A stretch of DNA of 64,000 bases from Dipylidium caninum (taxonomy: Eukaryota > Platyhelminthes > Cestoda > Cyclophyllidea > Dipylidiidae), in assembly GCA_017562135.1 (NCBI GenBank), contig QEYB01000255.1, forward strand, positions 124,001 through 188,000, given 5' to 3'. This document shows, piece after piece, positions 34,118-50,262 of the stretch. How positions within the stretch are numbered: position 1 is the stretch's first letter; each line of letters begins with the position of its first letter. Below the pieces are notes generated by a model, which saw only the letters and a program-made list of their open reading frames with translations, was not told where the DNA came from and did not search any database. A program made the translations under genes and the position numbers.

Positions 34118-37100
34118 GACAGTGCAAACAGTTTGACCTTGTAAGATTGAAATTAATAAATCACTCCCATTGACTGCTGACCTTAGATGCTATTTGGGAT
34201 TGGGTGTTTCCGATGTGGCTTGGGTACGGTTTTCTATTTCAACTGGCCAATGGGAAGTCGCGGATCCACGGTTAGTTGCCAGTGTTATCGTCTTTATACC
34301 AGAGGACCACTTGTTTTTGGCTTAGCCTACATCATAGCGGCAATTCTCTCGTCAGCACAGCGTCTGCGCAATGATGCTTCTTTCGACGCTTTCTTTATGG
34401 GTATCTGGAGGGCATTTTTAATGAGAATGGTGGACAGGCGCGGCGTTGGCCACAACCCACACGAGTATTTGCCACAGCCACCGAATTCCTGTTTCCTGCC
34501 GAATATATTTAGATGAGGTGTCGTATGGGGCGCGAGGAAGAAATTTACACAGTTCGGCTATTGCGTCTGCATGTTTGTGTCAGGCCAGGCAGCGGACGAA
34601 TTGCAGAATGCAATTTGGAGGTCGGGCGCCAATGATGCTTCGTTTCTTCATGACTCTGAGAAGGACAGTGGTTTTAGTGTTATAAAAATATAATAAAGAC
34701 AATGAATCCCTTAACCGGGGCCATTTCCTTCTGACGCGCCTTCTCAAACTGCACAATCTAAGCTATTAACTACGTGCATCAGATAAAATAAATAAATTTG
34801 TACCTTTGTAAAGGCTTAATGAAATTCCTCGTGTGTTTTGAATGTGCACTTTTTCAGCAGCATGTTAAGTCATAAAATGAACAAGAACTTGCGTTCTCTT
34901 TTGTGAATGAATTCGGTCGAAAGAGTTTATTTTCCACCAGTCTTTTTATCTAAAACGTGAAAACTTTTCAGATGCTGAAACTGTATGCAGTACTGGCAGA
35001 AATGCTGACGTAGAACGTTACAAAAATGCGCCACTTGACACCTTCCTCCGAGACCTTTTTTCCGGGGCAGTGCGGCACGCACCATTCGCCTGCTGCCACG
35101 GACAACTGCCGTAGATCAGCCACCACCGTCGGACGTCCAGTTGCGCCCACCGGCGGACGGTGTCTCGCGAGGCACTTAAAGTCGGTCAAATTGCACCCTG
35201 GGAGAATTTCGGCGCCACATACCCCGAATTAATCGGTTAACTGACCGGCGCAGTCAATGGGTCTTCACCAGGGAAGAACCTTACCTAGCCAATTGACAAA
35301 ATAGAGCGGATTGTGGCACTTGCGGAAATTAAATTTGTGAAAAATGTATTCTCTTTTTGGAGGATCAGCAGTCCTTCATCTTTCGGGGCAACGCGTCTAA
35401 TAACTCAGTGAGATGCCTCCGTTTCCGCTTTCTTGTACCTATAAGGTGAGAAAAATAACATATTGCAAGACTAGAACAGTGAAAATGCTTAAGTAGCCAT
35501 TTCTTTTATTCGCGAGACTATCTTAGAGGCTATTTATTTGACGTGATTGAAAGTAAGTAAGTAAAGGTCGGTGATTTAAGATTGTGCAGCAATGGAACCC
35601 TACATGCTGCTGAGCGCACAACTAATAATTGGAGCATTGCATCGGTTCCCCTGTCAGGCGATGTTCGCATTGAGGGTCCCCGCGACCACTCGTACACTGT
35701 CAGTTGCGTCTATTAGGTTCTCACAAAATGTCATTTTTATTCCCACTTCTCCGTGTGTATTCGCACAATGCCTGAGGAAGAGCAAAATTGCGTTCATCAC
35801 CATCATCTTTGCATACAAAGCCTGCATTCACCTCGGGTGGAACAAGGCCTTCCGCCTGCAAGAATCAAACGGCACCACTAGACCTGTGAGAACGTTGCCT
35901 ACTTTTGTCGTAAACCCTTCAGTTTGTTGACTTTCGTACATCCACACCTCCTTCTTTCCTTACACTAATCCTCCATTCAGCTAAAATAGAGCATGGTGTT
36001 AGTGAATGTTAGTTTTGTGAAGTTGACCCTCGTGATCGTACTCCGGAGGCGGCGAACGGAGAGGGCGACAGCTCCTTCAGACCTGAACAGGCACTAGACA
36101 CTACCTCGTTTTTTGAGGATTCAACCGTCCATCACCGAAAGGTCTGCTCTTCCCCTTTGACTTCTATCGATGCGACAATCAGCAGGCCAATCACTCATTT
36201 TGCCATGGAGCTCAGTTAAGATATTTATAGGGTGCCGATACTTTTGTATTATCCAAAATACGTGGCATATATTTTGCATTTAATGTCGATTGGGGGAATA
36301 GTCGACGGTGTCTCTACGCCAGGATGTGTCCAATAGCTGGAAATCCTTTCCTCTTCGACGCGTATGCCAAGTGTCTGAAGAAAACGGAGGGGATTTCCTC
36401 TCCTCCTCACGAGAACAACAATTGCGTATTTATCATAGGCCTTGTCCATGCTCATCACTTCGTCATTGTGCCTAACACATATTTCGCCATGGATTCTGTT
36501 TGCATAGTTTCATACGTTTGTGGTCTTCTTGGCAGAATTCCACCATTCTACTCATTAAAACAGGAGACTGGACTCCCCGAACAGTTCGAAAACTCCCCAG
36601 CCCCTCTCGCCTGGCGGCCTGTATGTGTGCGGTCTGTTAGGAAGTCCCACCGAGGCCGCGCTTCATCGTCCTCCGAGGGATGGCGCCACTTCCTGAGCAT
36701 GAGCTGGTCTTGCTGTGCACCAGCTAGGCTCGCAATGATGGCTTATGATCGAAATATTACTCTCTTTCTTCTGATATAATCTTTCCACATCTGGCGCCTT
36801 ATTCCTAGCGTACAGAAATAAATCACAGACCGGTCAGAGAAACTAATCAAATGGTGATTTGAAAGGCAATCCATCTCCTACCCGAACGCAGCCCTTCGGG
36901 ACTTTCGTGCCCAACGTTCGGGTGAAATTACAGTGACACCGACTACTGCAACCCTACTAACGTTTCCTTCCGGTCATTTCCTAGCCCAGAAACAGTCACA
37001 TTTGGAGATCGCTATGATGGACAAATTGAAAAGTAGCGCCAGCAGCCTCCCGGATTATTTTAATCCTGTCGGAAATACGGCAACACAAAATTGTTTTACC

Positions 37101-40100
37101 GACATCTCGGAGGAGGGATGAGGTCCTGGACACTCTTGGGAGGCGTCGCACGAATGGACACCGCGTCGTCCCCGGCGATAGCGGGTCGCCTCTCTTTCGG
37201 ACATGCAGACCGAAAAGTAAGAGTAAACCTGGACCGTGTATGTGTTTCGGATTTCTTTTGAATTGGTAGCCCTTTTATTAAAGTTTGTTACTAACAGGGA
37301 TTATCTAACGAAGGTGAAAATAAACCCTAGTCCTCATGCCTATGGCTTAGGTATTTGACGATAAAAAATCCCATAACTTGGATGAATATTAGCAAAAAAA
37401 TGTCCCGAAATCATTCATCACATGACAATCCCATTTTAGGATTATTATTCATTTTACGACATGAATACAAGATTCTGTTTTAGTAAGAACACATTTAAAA
37501 CTACGTCTTCACCTGCTTCTGGCCGCATTCCTCGTAATGGTTGTGCGCAGTGCATTTTGACATCATAGTTCTGCAGACGTCCCGTGAAGCCGGAGAATTC
37601 AATAGCTGGTTGTCAATTTTCCCGTGGACGTAGAAGTCCGGCCGCCTCTGACAGCGCCCACTCCATCAATTAGGCTCGTCGGCCACTTCTTGTTATGACA
37701 TAAAACGCCCCGCCTTATTGCAGAACCCGCCACTCAACAAGTGGGTGTGCCACTTGCGTGGCAAATAGTCAAACGCAACAAACTGACTCTTTTTGTGGGA
37801 TTATTGACAGGAGGAGGGCGGAGTTGTAGAAATCGTTGAATTCCTACTACAGAGAACGGGGTGCATCTCGAGGTCCCGTCGACTTACTACTCGACTTCGG
37901 TGTGCCGTGTACATACTCTAAACAGTCTGCGCTTCGCCACTCAAATTTTCACGTTCACGTTGCCTCCCTCTCCCGCCTTCCCCAAATACACTCGAAAAAT
38001 TCGCATTCAGAAATGAGTACGTAGCATTTATTGGAAGGATCTCCCACTGGAACTGAGAAATGAGTTTTTGTCCAGTATGCGAGCCCATTAATCAGTCTGC
38101 TGACAGGTCGATGTGAGATTTACGGTTTCTGTTAGCTCATAAATTCAGACAAAAGAAAGCTACAAAAACTGAAATTTCTTTTAGCTTAATATGTAGTAGA
38201 TGATTAAGTTTCACCCTCCAAATATGGGCTTGCCAAGTTTCTCCCGAAATGCGGATGGAGACTGTTAGACGCTACGGCAAGCCTTCGGTGCGGGCCACGA
38301 CGCCTCATCGGACCGTCAACCACCTGCAGTCTCTGTCTGGTGACAGCCGACAGCCGTTCCACTACATCGCTCCACCGCGGAACCACCGCTTCGGTCATGT
38401 TCGCACTCTCACCATGACAACGTGCTCTTGCCAACTGGATGCAGTATGCCACCTACTGTCCGTTCATAAATGCTGCTGTCCTCTCAACGGTTGCACAACT
38501 TTTGGTGGCATCCTGGCATGCTCATTGCAGCACAAACGCCATCGCAGTTTTCGCGTCGTTAAAACAGTTTATCACCCAATTTAGAGTAGTTTTTCAACCA
38601 GCTCTAACGCTTTAATATCGTACGTTAGGATTGTTTAATAAGGACTCCAAATTATGTCACTTGAAAAGAATGTGAGGAATTAGAGTAAGGAAGGACTGAA
38701 ATTAAGCGGATCAGATCCAGGGACTCCGCAACGAAGGCGACGATGAAAGCGTCGTGGGACGAGTATCAAGTGTGAGGTGTATTAAGGTTTATTTACCAAC
38801 TTAATAAGCTGACATTGCATGTTAAGCATCATCGCAGATTGGACTGCGGACTGACCAGTCACCTGTATGTCAATGACAAATCTTCCTCTAATCAATTGAC
38901 TTTTAGAGACTCAAAACAGATCTCAGAGAAATACAGACCACCTTCGCTGCATTCATCCTGCGTTGAATGTTGCCAAGAAAAGTTATTGAAATACTGAAAA
39001 AAGGATCCAACATTTAACACCCGTTAGCCAATGCATTATCTCCTGCACTTCCCATTTTGAAGGGAATTTATAGCCAAAGTAAAACTTGCACTATCTTATG
39101 GGTAGCACCTTCCTAAGGCTAGCAAGCATCTTGCGTCTTTATTCCGATCACGTAGCCGATCACGGCTCATATGGAAAAGTAACAGTCCATAAAGAAAGGA
39201 TGCAATTGTAAAGTCATGAAGATGACACTAATAGAAGGAGCTATGACATACTGCCACAAGTCCCCAGAACTTTACTACTCCATCACAATTACCTTTTAAT
39301 AGAACTTAAAGACACGGACTTGAGTCATCGTCGCAGCCTACCAGCACAGCAGCAAACCGTAGTAGAAAGTCTTACTACGATTGGAGCGACAACTTGGAGC
39401 CCCAGAGTGCCCTAGTTTTTGAACGTGTTTTCAGTAATTTTTAACATTTTGCCAATGCAAGGCGGGTCCATTAACAGCACAGATTTTAAAACCAGCTTAG
39501 TTAGTGAAAATAAATCAACAAATAACTCGATAGCTGTTTTATTCACATCTATTAATGTTCACATTTTAGTAACTGATGCGAAAGCACCGCTTTCTTTTAA
39601 GATTCGTGGAACGCAAGAGACTGTGATATAAAAATTAAAACATTTAATTATTCACGATTTGCTTTTCCTCCCGCGTAGCATTGATGGGCAAGAAACCAAG
39701 TAGCACAAACTAACCGATGAAATGCGAAGATCCTGAAGTCAAGGGGTGAGACCAGAGTTAAACAAATTATTGTTAAGGCACCACACATACTTTCAAGGCG
39801 CATATCTATGGCGGTCCATCTATATGCAGTTTCTACATTTCCTTCCAGTCTTCAGGAGAAAATATTGAAAACGATATGGATCATAAACCTCGCCATTTAA
39901 CATAAATACACAAAGGCAGGGTGCAATGGGTATCAGTAAACTTAACAAAAGACCGGCGTATTACATTACTAAGTGAGAATGAAGGTCAGTGATCTATAAA
40001 ACTCGTACAAATGTCAAAAGGCTTGTGAAGAAAAGTCTCCATTTATCAAGGACACCTATGTTTGCTGTAGGTGATTCATTCACGTCCAATATTAGCCCAC

Positions 40101-40752
40101 AGTGTTTCGAATCATTGATGTGTTGATACTAAAATTTTCCGATTGTGGCACAGCTAAAAATGCGAGATGTTAAGTCGTGGTAAGAATTAACGAAAAGGAT
40201 ATGAGTGCTATCATCGACTAACTGAAGCAGATACATAGGTCTTACATTTGTTGAGTTGTACAGCTCTAATATATCATTTAAGTTCCTCCGCACTCGATAT
40301 GAAACAATAGACAACTATTGCAAATGCAAAAATTAGAAGTAAACCTTCAAATATAGACACTATATTGCTTTCTCGCAGTAAAATACAATACTGCGCTCAT
40401 CTTCCTCCCATAATTTATTAGTATTGTTGATTTTGTTTGAAATACCTCGTTGATGAGCGGTCTTACGGGCTCCATGTAGAAGCCAATGACTCGTACGTTC
40501 GTTGTTGATCAGATGTGCTGTTTTTTTATACAATTCCATTGATGTATTATTCTGCTTCCATGCGGTCTTTCCGTTTAGTAAATTTTGAATATTTTGGGGC
40601 TCAAATGGTAATTACCCAATATCATCAAGCCGAGTGTGGGCGTTATTTGCGATATTTCAAGATATTAGTCTAAACCCGCTTTCCCCATCGTAACAGTTGA
40701 ATTTTTTCCGTTTATTCATAGTCTGAATTTAGTTACTTTTTCTGTGAAGTCC
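34118..40752. other. intergenic stretch, no confident gene
   Basis: 6.6 kb between the divergently transcribed GPCR and Abi genes, expected to contain both promoters. Open frames at 34187-34685, 35592-35930, 36324-36779 and 38249-38584 have no family motif. Two AT-rich frames look somewhat coding in composition (39419-39631 on plus; 40129-40314 on minus, with RRNLNDILELYNSTNV) and could be isolated exons, but no compatible partner exon was found. Confidence 0.45.
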
Positions 40753-43965
<3,213 letters not shown>

Positions 43966-44958
43966 TCGGGGGAAGTCGACGCCTTCTTCAAGTCCGCTGC
44001 CGCGTGTACCACACCAACTACGTATCTCTTGTGCTTAATTTCAAAGTTAATTATCCAAAAACAATATCGATGACCATCATTTTCTTCCACACACTCCTTT
44101 CATTATTTTTTTCTCATTTGCCGTCATCACCGAAACGAGCTTTGGTTAACGCAATATTTGTGCCACCGGTATGCATATTGGGGTTGAAGGTTGTTTGCTA
44201 GTAAAGTATGGGCTCATATGAGAATTTCACGCTTTGGTCTTCAGTGCTCTTATATTTAAGATCATTTGTTGATCATGGAAATTGGGAAGTAGTGGGTTAA
44301 TCTTTGTGTCGAGCTCGAGGGGTGTGTTCGTTTTTCGACGGAATGATGGTAAGAAAATGCTCAAATTAAAACAGTGATGCGTCCAGATTTTGGTTCTAAG
44401 TTTTGTCCTTACGTGTTAGTTTGGCGGCTTTAATTTATCTCGTTTCATCTCTGAGGACACTGAGGCTAATCTGCGACTGTGAAACAGTTTCTTTTTGTGA
44501 GCCCTTGGGCCTTCCGTCAGGGCTGACGAATGCACTTGTTGTCTTGACTTATGCGTAACATTTTTAATAATGCGCTATAGCAGGTTTCATGTAGCGTTGA
44601 ATTGCCATGCTTCATTAACCCCAGGTACGTAAGACGCAGAAAGTCTGCCTGGACTAGTGATGAGATGAGGGTGTTGTCTGAACCGACAAATAACGCCGAG
44701 GATGGCTTAATGGCGATCTACTCGTGATAGGCCTCGTATGGCTGATTGCTCGGCGGAGTAATGGTTTCTGGCTGCATCATCAACTGAATGACCTGTTCAT
44801 CGGTGGATGAGCAACCTACCCTCACGGATGTGGGTCTCCGTTACCCTGAGGTCTTACTGTCCTGCCACGACATGGCTAAGTCGGCAAAAATGTGCTACTC
44901 AAAATGATAAAGTAAATATTTGTAAGTCTTATCAAGGATATTGAACTTGAGAAAGTAT
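43966..44958. other. interval between convergent Abi and Frizzled genes
   Basis: Contains the Abi 3' UTR (T-rich from about 44030) and the Frizzled 3' end from the other strand. No additional gene is seen. The 102-codon frame across 43893-44201 is an out-of-frame shadow of the SH3 exon plus UTR. Confidence 0.5.
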
Positions 44959-44964
44959 TTTATT
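44959..44964 (-). promoter_or_regulatory. poly(A) signal AATAAA of the Frizzled gene
   Basis: TTTATT on the plus strand reads AATAAA on the minus strand about 110 nt past the Frizzled stop codon. Confidence 0.45.
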
Positions 44965-45075
44965 TACATGTACGATGTAAGATCTTAAGGTACTGGTCTT
45001 TTTAATTCGTGACAAAATGAAGTCATTATAACATAAAATTATCCAGAAATGCATCCTTGATCTTGTGTCAGCACT

Positions 45076-48000
45076 TCAATACATTCCAGATCTTTGCGGC
45101 AACCCAACTGCAAAATCCCCGCCGTTGAAGATAAATGCTTGATTCACATTAGCTGAGTTCGGTTCTATAACCGAGGTTGTGTTTGCGTAGGCACTCCCTG
45201 TTCCCGTACTGCCCCCGATGCCCGAACTAGAAGCTCGAATAACCGGACAGTAAGCATTTGTTCTTTGGTCCCCGTCTACCCCGTAAAGGTTGGTGTGCCC
45301 ACCAACTTGGTCGGGAATGCTTTTGAGGGAGAATTGAGACGGAGATTGCACATCTGGGGTTCTCCATTTTTGATTGGTCTTCTCCAGTACTGGAACAACA
45401 ACACTTCGAGGTAATTTATTCTTCCTTCCTCCCTTGCACACACGCTTCCATGCGTCAATAGTTTTGCTAGACCATATCCAGAATCCAGAAGTGATCCCCA
45501 CTATGAGAGACATGAAGTATTTCAACATGTAAGTGGCATATTCTGGTGTTGGAGGACTCCAAGCAAAAGGGAGTCGTTTGCCGTCGTCCTGACTCCTCCA
45601 GTCACATCGACAGGCAACGCCAAGTTGCCAGACTCTTCGCCAACGCAGTTCATGGATCAGGCAGGCGATCACAACAATTGCTGGCACCGTGTAGAGAAGT
45701 CCAAAGATGCCTAATTTGATCATCAGTTTTTCTAGTTTGTCTGTCCCAGCTCGCGGTTGGAACTTAATAACACGTCGAATATTGCATAGCGCCACGAAGC
45801 CACCCAGCAGGAAGAAAGTGCCGACGCAAAAGTAAGTGGTCAATGGAAGAAGAAGGAAGTAGATGAGGTGGTTGTCATTAGTTGACCCCACGTAGCAGAG
45901 CCCTCCAATTGGGTCACCATCCACGGCTCGGAGCATCAAAACAATACCAGTTTGCAAGCTTGGAAGTACCCAAGCGATGAAGTGGAAAACCTGCGAAAGG
46001 AATGGTAAAGAGAACATTTGGAACGCAAATCCTCCTGCAAATCTTCCCATTCACCCCTAGCACTGTTTCTCGTTTGCGCCTCTACAGCCTATTTCTCTGA
46101 CCACGGTGAAAAATCATCCCCTATTTTCAGATTTTTTAACGTTTTACGTGGGAGCAAAAGTTGTCCGATGTTCTCGATCTGGACACACCTGTGTACATCC
46201 CATCAGTCATACGGTATCACCGGGTTTACAGGTCAGTGATTGAAAGAAAACCCCATTATCGCTGCACTGTCAGCCCTAACTGCCTTTTTCCGTGGCTTCT
46301 ACCCCGGCTTGGCACAGTCTAATCTCCACTGCTGGGCCAAGTTTCTATCCTTTCTTAGGTGCGAAAACCAGTTGTCATTTCCCTGTACCTTTGTCATCTT
46401 TCCCGCTAGAATACTTAAATGGGATGAGCATTGAGGAGAAAGAAAAGTAACACACGTATCCCGTCGGCAAAAGGGAAGTGCACTCACCTGCGTGTATTTG
46501 GCAATCGCCTCGTTGCCCCACTTCAAGCCGGCAGCGAGGAACCAGGTGACAGTTAAAACCACCCACCACACACATGAAGCCATTCCGAAGTAGTAGACGA
46601 GCAGAAACACGGTGGCGCAGGCTGCTTTACCGGAGAGTGAAAACTGTAGGACGCTGGTTGTTGTAAACAATCCTCTTTGATGACCATCCTCACCTCGGAG
46701 AAGTGTTGTAACTGCTGTACACGCTACCCCTTCGTGACCAACAACCATGCGTAGAATATACCCGGTGGCGACAAAGAAGTAGCAGGTGGAGAGGTAAATT
46801 ATCGGCTGACCGGGATACTGAAACCTGCTGGGGTTAGTCAAATAAGTGAGCATTGTTATCAGAGTGGAGACGGCGCAGAGAATGGACCACAACCACAGCC
46901 AGAACTCCACGAACTTCTGGTCCGCTTCTGTCTGGAAGTGGATAGAATGACAAGCAGACCACAGCCATGAAATCCCAAGGTGGAAATTTGGGTTAATTGA
47001 CTGTCATTGTTTGCTAACACCGGGACCAGGGGGTGTCGACAATCACACGAACAGTCCAACCAGGCACTGGAAATATCGAGGGCTTCCGCATTACCGCCAG
47101 CAGCCCCACTAGCTCGAGCTGATGCCTCCAACTCTTTGGACATGGCGCGATCTCTTGCCTTCTCTTTGTCTTCCTCCACCATGCTCAACGTTTGCCGAGC
47201 CGCCTGGAACGAATCAAACTCTGCCCTCTCAGCATCAGTGAGGTTCCGCTCCATGCATAAAACGCCTTCGGGATTGTTGAGTTCGGGGAACTGGTCACAC
47301 TGAATTCGGTCGGGCCAGGTGAAAGCGTAGGAGCCCATGATGGGACCGCAGCCAGCTTTGGCGCGTTCGCAGACCGAACGGCAGGGTGGCAGGGAGGCCG
47401 CGAAGCCTTCCATGCAGATGGGTGTGTAGATGGAGCAAATGAGGAAGTGAAGATCCTTCGAACAGTTTATGTGGATCAGAGGGTAGAACTGATGGGCCTG
47501 TTAAGAGGAAAAGGCTTTTGATAAGTACGGCAGAAGGCCTTAGTTGGATAAAATTGAGAAAAGGAAAAGGCCTCTTGTACCAATGGTTCGTTAACAATCT
47601 ATGGACAGTGGTGGTCACAGTTTGTGAATCCCACAAAGCCCTCGCCAGACCTTCAAAGCTACTTTTTCAGGAATCAACACAAAGGGGCCACGATTTCCTC
47701 TCCAGTCTACAACAGAGAGCACTATAGAATGAAGTAGCGATGCCACTCAAAGATCTACCCCATTAAATCTCTTTCAACCCGCGACCCCTTGATGGCAACG
47801 GGACTAAAACTGACGAGGCGAGGACACGCCAAGAGTCGCCTTCACTGTTGGTCACGCCATTTTAGCGGCCTCAATCTCCTGCGGACGCCGTCGTGGTAAC
47901 TACATTCAGACTATCAGATGGCGAGCTGTTTGCCTAAAACATTTTATGCTGGAGACCGAGGTTGAAAATGATATGGCCAAGAATTTCACATTCCTTCCCA

Positions 48001-50262
48001 GACAAACTTAATTTTCTTCCACTTGCAACGCATACCAAAACCCTTGATGACTTCGCTGTCTCTTTTCCCAGTTTAATATTTTTTCACGAAGTGGGAAGTT
48101 AGCTGGCCAAGAACCCGGTTAGGCTCCAGGTAGCGAAAAGGGGTGCTTATTTATTTAGGTGCAGGGGGATCGGGGGAGACCGCGCCGCGCCCCGCTTCGC
48201 CCTGCTCCTGTGCCATGTCGTCTCCCCGCCCTCCCGTGGTTCGACTTCCGTCTCGCTTCCAGATAAATCACCGTAACTCTTAGTGCCGACAATAATGTTT
48301 ACATTTGCAATTGCGATGAGGAGGTTTTGAATGCAAAACGAAGACATTATCACTTGTACAGCCACACGCACACGCATGTTGATGCACAAAGGTAAGTGAA
48401 TGGCCTCCTAAAGGGCGTCTTACGGAGTGCAGTCATATTAAAAACGAGAGTTGATGAAAAATGAAACTAAAAATCCCAGTTAATAGCCTCAAACCAAGCC
48501 TGGTCGACCAGGAACCGCCAGACCATGCAACGGTCTCCCAGACTGTAAACTATTGCTATATCGGGAGACCTGGACGCTTCCTGCAGCAGTAGTGTTCATG
48601 CAGAGCAAAATTTCCTACTGAAGCCTCGTTTCTGAACTGTTTATGAACTGTTTAAAGGGCATACACTTTTGGTCCTAACGTTTTTTCGGTTTTTCACGTC
48701 TCCCGAGCTGCCGAGTTAGTAAGAGAGCCTTCCCAACGCCCCGCAGACGGCGTGCCAACGCGTCAGTTTGGACGAGGATTGACGTGTTTCCACCGAGGAA
48801 GTGTACGGGCAGGTGCCGTAGAGTGAAACATTTGTGTGCTTGAACCCTTCGCATTGAAAATGCCACACATCAATCAACTGCCATTCAATTCACATGTTGT
48901 CTTGCTAGCACATATCAGTTCCTTCGTGCAGACCAGAGTTAATGGAATACTGACATCACAGAAAGACCACCAATCCGCACTCTACCAAGACGTGGGAACA
49001 TTTCGTGGTTGGTAAAGGTGTTCCCCTCCTTCAACCCACGCAAGTTACGCTCACCGGTCACATGATTGTGAATATGTTTACATTTACATAGGATTTAGGA
49101 AGTTGAGCTGCTGCCTGTTAACTGCTAGAAGTGCCAATTGGTGAGGCATCCGCCCATGTCGCTGCCTGTAGGCATGCGTGGGTAGTTCGCGTCATTAGAA
49201 GTGAGGCTCACTGGGGCAACTGCCTCAATCCAATGGACCAGCGATTGTCAAAATTTCCTCTCCGTTGCCGACGCTCTCACTCGGGACTGATTCTTTGAGA
49301 CTTCCACCAGGAAGTATGCAAATCTTCGAGGTGTCAGCTTACCAAATTGAAGGTATAACCATTTGCATGTGTGTCTGCTGAATCTGAATGGCAAAGGAGA
49401 GATGGCGCCCGTAATTTTTTGTGTTCACCGAACACAGAAGTTATATTTAAACGGATATCTCCCACTTCTGAATATAAACTAAAATGCAATATCGTTTTGT
49501 TGAGATGGAGGGTCTTCTTTGAAGTGGATCTCCGCCATGTGCCGCATACTCCAATCCTCCTCCTCCTTCTCCTCCGTGTCAGCATTGCTGGCACAGATTG
49601 TGCGGAGAACCTCCCTTACACCGAAAGAACACGCCATCGTTCACACGCATCGTCGTTAAGTTCAAATGGTGCTCGAGTAATTTACGCAGTGGCAACGGGG
49701 ACCACGGCCTGCCGATGGCACGGACACCGAGAGGTGAGGATGGGAACAACACGATGGTATGCTCGCAAGGGCGAGTGTGAGTGCTCGAGTAGTACGGTTT
49801 AGAGCTGACAAGAAACGCTGCGAGGTATTGCTGAGTCTACTATTGCGGAAATGACGGCTTCGAGGCCGTTCACACCTGCTCCGTGTGGCGCAGTTAGATT
49901 GGAGCAAGTGCGACTGAATGTAGGCACTTGACAAAACTCGACATCTAACCCGAGCAACCACACTGTGAACTCACCTCTAACCCCGCCTCCTCCTGCGTCT
50001 CGTGGTTTAGGATGTTGGGCATCCGCGTGTAGTCGTAAAAGGCTCCGCTGCAAATCGGGACCGTAATGGGCTCACACTGCGGCGTCGCGTAGCCGCCTGC
50101 ATTCACGGCCTCCTCGCTGATAGGGAGGTTGCCGACACTCCGCCACTCATTCTGGTCTTGAAGATCCACCTGCCTTCTGCCTCGGCCGACCCCCGTGCCC
50201 ACTCCCACCGCCTCCACGGATGCGTGCAGGAGAACGAGTAGCACAGCCATTTTAACATCCAT
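45076..50262 (-). CDS. FZD: Frizzled Wnt receptor, closest to FZD5/8
   Basis: Seven-TM Wnt receptor. Exons: 49975-50262 (signal peptide MDVKMAVLLVLLHASVEA and start of the CRD), 47497 down to about 47021, about 46931 (or a little higher) down to 46488, and 45076-45990. Start at 50262 because an acceptor (TTTCAG) lies directly before it. The cysteine-rich Wnt-binding domain has all ten cysteines (CEPITVPIC through GVLC), split by a 2.5-kb intron after GLE. The TM region is highly conserved: WNxx-type GMASCVWWVVLTVTWFLAAG, LKWGNEAIAKY, VDGDPIGGLCYVG, TDKLEKLMIKLGIFGLLYT and MLKYFMSLIVGITSGFWIWS. The cytosolic KTxxxW Dishevelled-binding motif is present as KTIDAW. An Ala/Glu/Arg-rich stretch extends the CRD-TM1 linker. 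Between VPV (about 47025) and SACHSIHF (about 46945) the open frame changes. A phase-compatible intron of 89 nt (46932-47020), a much shorter one, or a base error could explain it. The tail ends in GMY, without a PDZ ligand. Confidence 0.93.
47498..49974 (-). other. intron 1 of Frizzled, interrupting the CRD
   Basis: 2.5-kb intron with canonical GTGAGT donor and AACAG acceptor. It contains a CpG-rich patch at about 48150-48260. Open frames inside it (48147-48389, 49371-49802) have no recognised motif. Confidence 0.7.

Noticed and set aside
36324..36779. 151-codon plus-strand frame
   Set aside because: No domain, mixed composition, opposite-strand frame also open, no splice or poly(A) context.
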